From Zygnema cylindricum (lineage: Eukaryota > Streptophyta > Zygnematophyceae > Zygnematales > Zygnemataceae), in the NCBI GenBank assembly GCA_037447655.1, contig JBBHKE010000421.1, forward strand, positions 21,536 through 85,535: a stretch of DNA of 64,000 nucleotides, given 5' to 3'. The translations under genes and the position numbers were made by a program. The notes beneath the pieces are model-generated. The model worked only from the letters and a program-made list of their open reading frames with translations, was not told the DNA's origin and made no database searches. This document shows positions 22,288-32,511 of the stretch, piece after piece. How positions within the stretch are numbered: position 1 is the first letter of the stretch; every line of letters starts with the position of its first letter.

Positions 22288-24149
22288 CTCCCTTTAATTC
22301 CTAGTCACTTTTCAATTTTAATCCACAACTTTTCCTGCAATATATCAACTTAGGGGAAGGCACTTATTTTGTCATAATGTTTACAATCATTTCTTTATCA
22401 TTTTTGTGAACCAGTTTTATGATTTTATTTTCAACCTTATCTCTAACAAAGCTTAGTCTAATATCCATATGCTTAGCTTTAAAGTGATGTTTAGGATTAG
22501 TTGCAATAAAAATAGCAACTTGATTATCACAAAAAACATTATGATTTCCAGACTTCATGAACCCAAGTTCTTACAGAAGAGATTTTACCCACATTGATTT
22601 TTTGGTGGCAGCAGAAGAAGCCATGTACTTAGCCTCTATAGTGGACTGAGCAACTACTCTTTGTTGCTTGCTACTCCAACAGCATGCAAAAGATTCCAAT
22701 TTGCAACACATATCCAATCGTACACTGCCTTAAAGGCGCATTTTTATAATTGGCATCACTCTAAGAGGTGATGTCAGTGTGCTCCCCTCCCAAATGCAAC
22801 CACAATTCCCTTGTGCCCACTAGATACCTCATCACCCTTTTGCCTACCTCGCAATCTCTCATTGTAGGTTCATTTAAACTTTTGTTGAGGACTCCTACAG
22901 GTGCAGCTATATCCGATCGTGTACAGTTCATAAAAAAGATTAAACTGCCTACAATCTGTGAATAAGGGATGTTTTCCACAAATCTTTTTTTTTCCTCATC
23001 CATCTCATCATTAATGATCAATATTCCTCCCTCTTCACTCCCCTCAAACACTTTCTTCAAATCCATGGGTGTACATCTGTTTTCTTTCTCCATCTGAAAA
23101 TTTTCTAGCATATTACCGATCGCTTCTTTTTGAGGGAGTCTTATAATTTTATTCCCTCTATCTCTCTCTATCTGAATTCCCAAAATAAACTTTGCTTCGC
23201 CAAGATCTTTCATCTCAAAACGACTTCTAAGATCCCGTTTTAGTTTGTTAATCTTATCTAAGGACTTGCTTAAGACTAACAAATCATCCATATAAATAGT
23301 AATAAATATCACTCCATTTTCATCCTCAAATAAATATAAGGAGTAATCTGAAATAATTCTAATATACCCCAAACGGGTCAGAAATTCGTCCAGCTTTATA
23401 TTCCACTGTCAAGGGGCTTGCTTAAGCCCATAGAGTGATTTTATTAGTTTGCATACGTTGCTTTCTTCCCCACTTTCCACAAATCCTTCCAGTTACCTTA
23501 TGTAAATTTATTATTCCAACTCTCTCTGTAAGAAGGCGGTTTAATATCCATCTAGTGTATTTCCATATCCTCTTTTGCAGCTAAACTTAAGAGGATTTTG
23601 ACAGAAGGAAATGTGACTACATGTGCGAAGGTTTCTTCATAGTCTATTCCTTCACTCTGAGTATAACCTTTAACAAAAACCTAGCTTTGTATCTTTCAAT
23701 GGTATTATCTAGGTTTAGTTTAAGCTTAAAAACCCACCTACATCGAATCACTTTTCGGTTCGGTGGACCATCTACCAACTCCCATGTATTGGCTTCCATA
23801 ATGGTGGCCATTTCTTCATTGAGGGCAGTGATCCACCGTCTACTTTTTAAGATATTTATGGCCTCTAAGTATGTTTGTGGTTCATCTTGGTGATATATCT
23901 TTGTGAGTTAGTTATTTACTTGTCTTTCTTGAAGTCGTTTACTACTTCGTCTTCCTCCTTCAAAATCCGAAGCTGGTATGGAAGGCATCCTCGGGTTTTG
24001 TTTAAGAAGATTTTCAGTTCCCCTTCCTTCCAATTCCGAAATGTGATCAAGTTCCTCGTCTGTTTCCACTTCGTATTGTGACGTTACCTTGGATTTTGTC
24101 TTTTTCTCCTTTTGCAGATTTTTCCTTCTGCGCGTCTTCTTTTCCCGTA
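22288..24149 (-). pseudogene. pol fragment of copia element A2 (linker, RT, RNase H)
   Basis: The minus strand keeps the integrase-RT linker (23908-24168, FEGGRRSSKRLQERQ), reverse transcriptase (22761-23372, active site TIYMDDLLVL, a V-to-M change in YVDD) and RNase H (22364-22558, DNQVAIFIA, KHMDIRL). Gag, protease and integrase are missing. The sense 5' end is fused to the middle of an LTR at about 24150. Confidence 0.75.
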
Positions 24150-24454
24150 CGTGCATGAATTGTTTCATATGCGCCTCGTCGTTAGTTTGGTGTTAATTAG
24201 CCGTCATGTCAATGTTTATATACTTCTCAAACTTCGCAAGGCATAGGTGCATTGACAACTTCACGGTTAAGGAGTCCGGCTATATGTAGACCGGAGGTCG
24301 CAGGTTCAAATCAAGCCTAAAACTCGATTTTGGTAAAATGCCCTTTACTTCAATCTGCCACCTTCTAAATAAGGCGGCAGCCATGGCGTGTCTTTGATCC
24401 TTTTAGAGTCTAACTGAAAAAGAGAAGTGAACTATTAATTACCTCTTTTTAACA
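24150..24454 (-). mobile_element. Partial LTR of element A2
   Basis: The first ~305 sense nucleotides of a lineage I LTR (TGTTAAAAAGAGG at 24454). It includes the tRNA-like segment 24253-24317, which reads GGAGGTCGCAGGTTCAAATC on the plus strand. The rest of the LTR is deleted. Confidence 0.7.
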
Positions 24455-25183
24455 AATTCCCTCTCCCTCCTCCACCAAAGTTTCCATAAGGTTTCTTGGA
24501 ATCCTCATTCCTTCAATCACTTTCGACAGCCAAGGCTTAAACACTTTTTCCTCCTCTCTGGATCTCAATGGTGTTTTCCTGAACTAAAATCTTCCCAACA
24601 GCGGAGTTTCAAATCCATCGATGATTTGGCAAATCCTTAACCCAGTTAGCGATGTTCTCATAATCATCCGGCAGTTTTATTAGCAAAGTATTCACCTTTT
24701 CTTTTTTGGTCTCTTGTTTTCTAGCATTCTCCAACTCCATAAATTATCCGGACAAGTCATTTCAAAAGTCGAGCATTTTTCCTCCTTTGTAAACATATGC
24801 TTCCACCTTCTGATCAGCCAGCTTCAGCTGCTGAATCATACCACTCTTGTAAATATTTACAAGAGCCTCCCATAGATCGTCCGCCTTGTCCACATTTAGG
24901 TGAGGGGTAGCAACTGCTTGAGTAAGACGCCCGAGAACAAAATGAGTTGCCACTTTGTTGTTGAAATCCCAAATTTCAGAATCATTTGCCTCGTATTTGG
25001 AACAGCCCCTACCGATAGCAATCTAGTAGCTAACGGTGTGAGTTCCTCTTTCTCCTTCTCTTTGCCTTTGTCCAAGACGATGTTGTCTCCGTCATCTTCT
25101 ACCTTCTCTGCCTCCATAACTCCTCCTGAGAATCGGGCTCCTCCAAATCTTGGTGGAACTCCCACATTTACGGATGGCCACCG
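24455..25183 (-). pseudogene. gag N-terminal part of element A, split off by A2
   Basis: The minus strand carries lineage I Gag: PPRFGGARFSGG near 25130, an acidic linker, the conserved block DQKVEAYVYKGGKMLDF (24762-24953) and a glycine-rich tail just before the zinc knuckle. It ends exactly at the LTR head 24454. The missing zinc knuckle begins at 15526, where element A's pol starts. The two parts fit as one gag interrupted by A2. The far end is cut by the LTR of G1 (25184). Confidence 0.65.
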
Positions 25184-26320
25184 TGTTGATATTTGAGTAT
25201 TTTTTAGGTCTGTATTAAGAAAGAAAAAGAGCAAAGGTAGTCTACCTCTGACTCCCTTCTCCAAGCCCCCACACTTGTCGTAGTTACTGAAGGCTGGATA
25301 GGGAGCTAGAGTCATGGCTGCTTGAGCTCTCTAGAAAGACAGGAGTAGATAATGATACGTTCACCAAAATTGGTATTTGACGGACCCAGGATTTGATCTC
25401 GGTATCTACCTTCCGTAACTCGTAGTCGTTAGCTTTATCCGTTAAGTCTAGGATCGGTAGTACGATGTATACCGTTTGATAGATATTAAAATAGTTACTT
25501 GTAAAGTTTTCCATTTAACTGGATTACAGTTTATAGAGCATAGAAACAGTTGTACTTTAAGTACCAGACGAAACAAATCCTACGGACATTTGTTTCGACG
25601 ATCCGTATTAAAAATCGATTCAATCGGGCGGTCGTGGTTACTGCTGGCTTCGCGGAAAGAACAATTTGGCGATTTGCAGACGTCGCCACTTCGGATGACA
25701 CGTGGCAACATTGTACGGGTTTGCGAAATCTCCGAAGCGGTAGACAACAAATTCGGATATGACAAATGTCGCATTATGGCGATTTCGTACATGGACCGTA
25801 CAAAAAGTACTCTGGCATTTGTACTTCATGTACGTTACAATCTTGTGATTTGTCTATACCTCAGTACTACGGGGCATAAAGAGGGATTTTAGGACTTAGA
25901 ATATTTTTGGTAGGTAGCCGCCTCTCCCAGAGAGCATCTTGTATAAAAAGCAAACTTTGGCCAGGCATAACTATTAACTCAGGTGACCATTTTCAGTGAA
26001 TGTTTTTGCTGTGGACTCACTGGACTCTACGCTACACAAAGGTGTAGTTGGTCAGAGTTTTTTCTTGCCAGGGTGGCTGCATTTCTAAGGGAAACTCAAA
26101 GTGGGGAATGTTATCCAAGACTCATATTCTAACTTTGCATTCTGTGAGGGAACTGAGCACACAGAAAGTCTTACTTCACAGGGGTGAAGCTGTATTGGGG
26201 TTTTCATTGTCACGGTGTGAGTCATTGGGTTTATATCAACTTGGAGTCGGCACTATCTAGATAAGCTTCTTTGGATCTGCGAATTCTGTGGGGGGGGGGG
26301 ATGGAGCCCATAAAATTACA
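25184..26320 (+). mobile_element. 5' LTR of gag-only copia derivative G1
   Basis: Begins TGTTGATATTTGAG and ends AAAATTACA, 1137 bp. It aligns with the D LTRs (AGTATTTTnTAGG block near the head, the CCCCACACTTGTCG block, tRNA-like segment on the minus strand at 25379-25452, GTATAAAAAGC TATA-like block near 25949). A perfect stem CTACAC/GTGTAG lies at 26032-26047. The terminal hairpin is spoiled by a G run. Confidence 0.75.
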
Positions 26321-26335
26321 GGTTATGGGCCCACC
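26321..26335 (+). other. Primer-binding site of G1 overlapping gag start codon
   Basis: GGTTATGGGCCCACC directly follows the LTR terminus CA. It complements GGUGGGCCCAUAACC, the anticodon arm of plant-type initiator tRNA-Met (tRNA sequence recalled from memory). The ATG at 26325 is the first codon of gag. Confidence 0.75.
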
Positions 26336-27950
26336 ATCTAGGGAACCTATATTTTATGGAACAATCTTAACTTGTTGGGCGTTTACGATGGAGGTATTGT
26401 TTTTCGAAAAGCAATTATCGGGAATTGTTTCGGGGCACGTGAGGTGTCCGCCACTAAGCTTTGGTGGAACTCACTATAGTGATTCATTTGGGGCTTCCTA
26501 GAAAACCAACATGATTTCAGATGCAACGGAATGTGAAGGGAAAATCATTGCCATGGAAGGGGGAAAATGGGAGAAAGGAAAAGGAACACCTATGGTGAGG
26601 GGAGCTATGCTCTCGACTATGATCCCACTTGTAGGGGTTATAAGTAAAACTGAAGAAACTGACAGTAGAATTTGGGTGTATAAAAACACTATAGCAAAAC
26701 ATCTCATACTTAGAAATTTGTTTAAGTCCATAGCTATCACTCTTTTAAATCTAACCAAGTCTTCAAAAATTTGGGAAACACTAAGACGAATTGATAAGAG
26801 TGAGACTATACAGAGGCGACAGTTAGTAAAATAGGAAATAGAGGCCTATTTTTATAAAGGAGGTAGCATGATAGAGTTTTGCAATGATATTGCTGTGTTA
26901 TATGTTGAGCTTGCTAGTGCGGGATATGTAGAATGTGAGGAGAGAAAGATTAACACACTAATCATGAAACTCACAGATGAGTACGAAGACATTATTTACC
27001 GTATGCAGGCAATGGATGGCTCCTCATGGACTTAGAGCATTACCATGGGGATAACTCTTGTGAGGGAAAGCTCTTTGGAGCTTCGTATGGGAAGTGACAG
27101 GGTGAAGGCAGTAACAGCTGGCGGTGACTGGCGGAAGCGTGATAAGAGGAACGGTGGTGACGAGCGGAAACGTGATGAGAGGAATGACGGTGACGAGCGG
27201 AAGCCTGATGAGAGGAAGAAAGACAAAGGTTAACCTTATCGGAACTTCCGTGGAAAAGGAGGGAGAGGAAAATAAAGGGGAGCTTTGAAAAAACAGGTTT
27301 GCTTCTTTTGTAGGAAACCGGGTCACTATATGGAGGAGTGCTCTTGGTTGGAATAAATTTGAAGTTGGAATGTGAATGAGGAAGAAGGGGAAGAGGAGAA
27401 AGAGGATGAAGAAATTTTGTAGCTTCTTCATATCGGTAGTACGGGGAAGAGAGAAAAGCATACAAAAATTCCAGGAAAGCAACAGTGTGCTTTTGGAGGC
27501 ATAAGGGAAGTAAAGGGAAGGGAGGTACTTGAGGGAGTTAGACATGATGAGTATGTCAAGGAGTGAATAAAGTATGACTTAGAAATGAGAAAGTGAGATC
27601 TATAATCTATAATTGAAAAAGGGAAAAATAAAAATAGTGAGGATAATTTTATAGATATTTTGGAAATAGAAAACAGGTTGGAAAGGGAGACTTCAACGGA
27701 TTCCGACGAAAGGGGAGAAGTAAATCTAGGGGGGTTTTAAAGATGGGGGAGAAGAGGAATATTTTATGAAAGGCTTAGGGGAGGAGAAATATTTATTGGG
27801 AATAAAATTAGAAAGTGATAGTGGCAAGAATTCTATGGGAGAGAGTCAGGAAAGTTCAGAAAATGGGGTGAGTATCATAGATAAAAATATGAGTACGGAA
27901 GACGTAGACCTTATGAGGAACTTAGCGGGGACACTTGTTTTTTGGGAAAA
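26325..27950 (+). pseudogene. gag plus pol remnant of G1 (pol-deleted derivative)
   Basis: The Gag start MGPPSRE-x-IF opens in the PBS. The frame is then broken by several stops and shifts. It continues through the KLINT-type core (INTLIMKL), a basic/acidic repeat region (27110-27230, units like GDERKRDERN) and a CFFC-x4-H-x4-C zinc knuckle near 27300. After the pre-protease motif CAFGG (about 27490), protease, integrase and most of RT are absent. The sequence jumps to an RT-tail remnant (27766-27950, MKGLGEEKYLLGIKLE). The same joins occur in G2. The 3' part of pol and the 3' LTR are lost. Confidence 0.7.
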
Positions 27951-28915
27951 TTTATTGAAAAGTAAGCTTTAGTAAGTCTTAGAAATTTGAGTCTAGGACT
28001 TAGAATATTTTTGGAATACCAACTGTTCAATATTGACCAAATTTAGTGTGGAATTTTTGTAGTATCTACACTCAATAGTTATTTTAAGTAAATTAGTGTA
28101 CGGCCGCCAATGAATGTGGACGGATAAGAACTCAACCCGGATTTTAAGGCAATGATATTGATAGTGACAATTCGTCCAAGTACTTTAGATTTTGTAAGAG
28201 ATATTTAGTGAACCCTATACATACGTTTAGATGTTTTCAGATATTTTGATATTTAGTTCAATTGGGATTGATCAATTCGACGTAACGTACATTCTGGCCA
28301 ACGAGTCAAAGAAGAGTACTGCACTTTAAGGTGTTTTTTGCCATACTGTCCCTATTTCGGGTCGGGTATAGCTTGTCTGGTGTAGACCCTCTCTCACTTT
28401 GAAGCTGCATATCTTATACACAGATCTAAATAAATAGGCTTTGGTTTGCCGCCGCCATGCTAATCCTGACGCAGGGAGTGGAACACGCCCAAGTCGGGAA
28501 TGCTCCATGACCCAATCAAAGTTATGGCCCACCGCCCAAACCCCTATTTTGATGAAACCGACTTCTTACAGTTGGGAAGATATACCACCAAATTTCGAGA
28601 GTAGGACTTGTCACCCATCATGGGAAAGAACTGATGACTCGCCCATCCGGTTAGAAAGAAGACTCCACCGCCTCAACGCCCTGGAAACGCACACAACGAC
28701 AAAATATTTTGGTACGTCGATCTCGATTAAGAAAGCTTGTGAAGTTTGGTTTGGCGAAGCGCTGTGTACGTCACAGATGTTAACGCAAGCGCACCAACAC
28801 AGCCACCCGCATCTTCAATCTCTAAGTATTCGAGGCAAGTATTCATCATTGTCATGCTATGAAAAGGTTGTTCCTTCAGAGTACAACTGCAGGTGGGGAT
28901 TTTACACCACCCTAG
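27951..28915. other. Unassigned segment between G1 and C
   Basis: Bases 27993-28014 repeat an LTR block also found at 25890-25910, so the left part is probably LTR debris. The rest, including a 169-codon plus-strand frame (28441-28950), has no recognisable domain. That frame runs into element C's gag out of frame and is probably not a gene. Confidence 0.4.
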
Positions 28916-31396
28916 CAAGCTATGTTATTGATGAGAACTTTACCCGATAAATATAAGGGAGTCATGGATAGGCTTAGGGCTCTTCCACAACGTCAGTGGA
29001 ACATAGCATTAGCAATACAATTTATTTTGAGCGAAGAAGCTAACCAGATTTCACAAAGAGGTAGTAGTAAGTCTGTTCAAGCACTAGCTATCCAATTTTC
29101 AGACACTAAGATTGGCACTGGCAGTGGTAGTGGCAGTGGTAGAGGTAGTGGTCCTAGAAGGTCACCTTTGACATGCTATTACTGTGATGAAAAAAGCCAT
29201 GTTTTCAGGATGTGTCATGCCTACAAAAGGGCTAAAGATACGGGAAATTTTCACTCTGGTTGGGACGAAAGCCGAGTTCCATCTACGTCAAATGGACGCC
29301 CAAAAGCATTTTTCAACGCACTTCAAGAGGAGGATGTGAGCAGCTTTCCCGATAACATTGAAAAGAAATACTTTGCGATGGCACAAGCAATGGAAGGCGT
29401 GGAGGAAGAGGAATGGATTATGGACTCGGGTGCATCTGCACACATGTGCTACATTCGCCATCTCTTTGAGAGTATTCAATCTACCTCTCCTGTCAAAATT
29501 TATTTTAGTGATGATACCTTTGTTGAGTCGAAAACAAAGGGAAGGGTGTCACTTATGTTGAATGTAGAGGGAAAACCTGTGAAAAGGGTCTTAGAAGATG
29601 TGTTGCATGTCCTTGCTTTTAAAAGAAACTTTTTCTCTACGTCAGTGGTAGAAAAGAAAGGTTTTAAAACTATATCTGAGAATGGGAAGAAAACAGTGAG
29701 TAAGAATGGGAAAATAGCTGCAGAGGGATTTTGCCGGTGGAAACAATTTGTATCGATTCAGTCTTACAAATGATAATGACAATGATGTTATGTACTCAAG
29801 TTTAATCAGTGATTGTGATTTATGGCATAAACGTTTAGGACATGTGAATTATGATAGATTAGAAAAGATGGTAAATCAAAAAATGGAGGAAGGTGTAAAA
29901 ATTAGTCAAAAACCAACATCAAATGTGTGTGATGGTTGTGCAATGGGAAAAATCCATAAGTTGCCTTTCCCTTCGCAAACTAATCATAGAAGTAGCACGG
30001 TGCTAGAACTAATTTATTCAGATGTATGGGGGCCATCTAGATACCCATCTATGGGAGGGGTTAAGTTTATGTTTACTTTTACGGATGACTATAGTACGTT
30101 TACTACAGTTTATTTTTTGAAAAGTAAGGATGAAGTCTTTGCAAAATTTAGGGAGTATAAAGCTTGGGTTGAAAATCTACATGAGAGAAAGATAGCACGG
30201 TTCAGATCTGATAATGGAGGGGAGTACATTTCTAATGAGTTTGCAGAATTCTTAAAATTGCATGGAATCTCACGTCAGCTTATTGTTCCTTATTCTCCAT
30301 AACAAAACGGTGTTTCAGAGAGGATAAATAGGACTATATCAGAGTGTGCTAGGACAATGATGGCTGATATGGACATAGATTACAAGTTTTGGGCAGAGGC
30401 TATGAATTGTGCAGCTTATGTGAGAAACACGTTAGAAACAAAGGCAGTAAAAGATAAAACTCCCTATGAAATGTGCACTGGACACAAACCAGATGTAAGT
30501 CACTTCAAGGTTTTTGGAAGTAAGGTTTTTGTGCTAGATAATGATTCGCAGAAATGGAAGCTAGAAGCAAAAGGTATACCAAGTCTATTTCTAGGATATG
30601 ATGATAATGCCAAAGGTTATAGAGTGTATGACACTAAGAGAAATAGAGTTGTGGTAGCCAGAAACATTATTGTGAAGGATGAAAGAAAAGGAGTAGATGT
30701 ATTTAATGAGTGTATAGATGAGAAGAAGGATAAAAGTGTTGATTATATATTTTTAGAGGAAAATCCCATGTTTTTCAAGAAAAATAAAGAAAATGCATCT
30801 ACATTAGCTCAAAGTGACTTGCAATCATCTTCTCCACCAGAAACAACAAGTGTTATGCCCAAAAGAGTTGTAGACTTTCCTCTACCTCAAGCCGAAACTG
30901 AATCACAAGAATGAAACTCTGAGACCTCCATAAGTCCTCAGAGTAGACAACTTCCAAGAAGCCTCTAGGATAATCCTGACCCCTTTGTGTTTAAGCAAAA
31001 ATAACTGCCACCCTGGCAGACAAAAACTCTGACCAACTTCACCCCTGTGAAGACAAGACTCCCCTGAGTCGAAATGCAGCCTTTGCTCACTCAGTACACA
31101 TAGAGGAGCCTCTAACGTTGAGGAAGCTTTTTCGAGTAATGAAAGGGAACATTGGGTGGAAGCGGTCAATGAGGAAATGAAGTCCACCATGGAGGCCCAA
31201 ACATAGGATATGGTGGAACTTCCTCCTGGAAGAAACGCTATTGGAAGTAAATGGGTGTTTAAATTAAAATTGAACCCAGATAATACCATGGACAGGTATA
31301 AGGCTCGCTTGGTTGCTAAGGGATATAATCAAAAGGAGGGGATAGATTATAAAAAAACATTTTCACCAATTGTAAGGTTTCCATCTGTCGGCATCT
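28916..31396 (+). pseudogene. gag-pol of copia element C (lineage II), 5' part
   Basis: Gag core from about 28920 (LMRTLPDKYKG), a GSGSGSGRGSG linker, zinc knuckle CYYC-x4-H-x4-C (about 29175), protease with an intact WIMDSGASAHMC (29413), GAG-pre-integrase (WHKRLGHV; CDGCAMGK), integrase core with DD35E landmarks (FTDDYS near 30083, RSDNGGEY near 30205), a TAA stop at 30301, QNGVSERINRTI, and an integrase C-terminal region to about 30910. After an inserted LTR scrap, the linker/RT start runs to 31391. It is the longest open gag-PR-IN stretch in the window (29748-30302 and 30357-30914 are open). Element D splits it at 31392. Confidence 0.85.
30912..31105 (-). mobile_element. LTR-tail fragment (lineage I, D-like) inside element C
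   Basis: TGAAACTCTGAGACC to about 31105 matches the tail of the D LTR in the same (minus) orientation. It includes the terminal hairpin (CTCTGAG/CTCAGAG), GCCACCCTGGC and the stem TTCACccctGTGAA. The right border is blurred because the last bases look internally deleted. It interrupts the C coding region between integrase and RT. Confidence 0.65.
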
Positions 31397-32450
31397 TGTA
31401 ACTCTGAGACCTCCATAGGACCTCAGAGTAACAGCTCACACGAAGCCTCTAGGATAACCCTGACCCCTTTGTCTTTCAGCACGAGTAACTGCCACCCTGG
31501 CAAACAAAATCTCTGATCACCTTCACCCGTGTGAAGGCAAGACTTTCCTGAGTCGATAGCAAAAAGAATCTTTGAATTTGCTCCCTTGAGCAGTAAGTTA
31601 TGGAGGCTCAAAGTTGACCTTTTGTACAGAAGTTCTCTGGGAGAGAGGGTCCTATCTATCAATTTTTCTAAGTCCTATCTCTCTCACAAACTCTATCTAT
31701 TGATGTACGGAACCAATCATATTACTCTTCCGTACACAGAAGTACAGCTGTTGGTGTACTTTCTGTACGGATACTGTACGACATGGCCTAAATGTCGACA
31801 CGTGGTATATCCGGATTTTCTCCCTTAATCCCCGCAGATGTCGCGATCCAATGTCATTCTGCCACGTGTCATCCGATGTGGCGATGACCAAAAACCGCCG
31901 AAATCCTCTTCCGCGATCTTGGCATTCATTTCGGCCGTCCGATTTAAATGCAGATTTAATCGTAGCCGTCATAAATACTTGCGCAGTATTCGTTTCACTA
32001 TCGAAACAAATGCGCTGTACTTGTTTCTTGTCCGTACATTAATCCGTACTTTTACATAACCGAATCTATGTATCCTGCAAATAGTTTCCGTTAAATGAAT
32101 TTGTCACCGAAGAAATGTTTATCTAATTATCAAACCATATATAATCTAACACTCGTCATAGACTAAATGGATAGAGCTACCGGCTACCGGCAGCTCTGAC
32201 GGCCGATAGGTACCAGCACCAAATCCTGGTTCCGACATCTCTACTTTTAGTAAATTAGTAAATTAACTAATTAATTACCCGTAAATCTCAAGATAGCATA
32301 GGCAACCATGGTTCTAGCTTCATCTCGAACTTTTATTGACTGCAACAAGTGTGGGAGTTGAAGAGAGAAGTTAGAGGTAGACTGCCTTGGCTTCTTTTCT
32401 GTATTTTATTTTAGACCTAGAAAATACTAAACAAACCATCAATTTCTACA
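31397..32450 (-). mobile_element. 3' LTR of element D
   Basis: Sense TGTAGAAATTGATGG to CAGAGTTACA. It contains the antisense tRNA-like segment (32152-32236), paired GTAC-rich palindromes, the stem CTTCAC/GTGAAG at 31521-31536 and the terminal hairpin. The sense purine-rich ATAAGTGGAG is just outside at 32451-32460. Confidence 0.92.
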
Positions 32451-32511
32451 CTCCACTTATTTTCTAGTCAATCTTCAATTTCAGACCACACTTGTGTTTG
32501 CAGAAAATTAG

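Noticed and set aside
25476-25892. 138-codon plus-strand frame in the G1 LTR
   Set aside because: Lies wholly inside the LTR; similar frames in other LTR copies are not conserved in sequence or frame.
28441-28950. 169-codon plus-strand frame between G1 and C
   Set aside because: No domain, odd composition, and its end runs into element C's gag in the wrong frame. A short stretch resembling a piece of 18S rRNA (AATCCTGACGCAGGGAG) is followed by unrelated sequence, so it is not an rRNA fragment.
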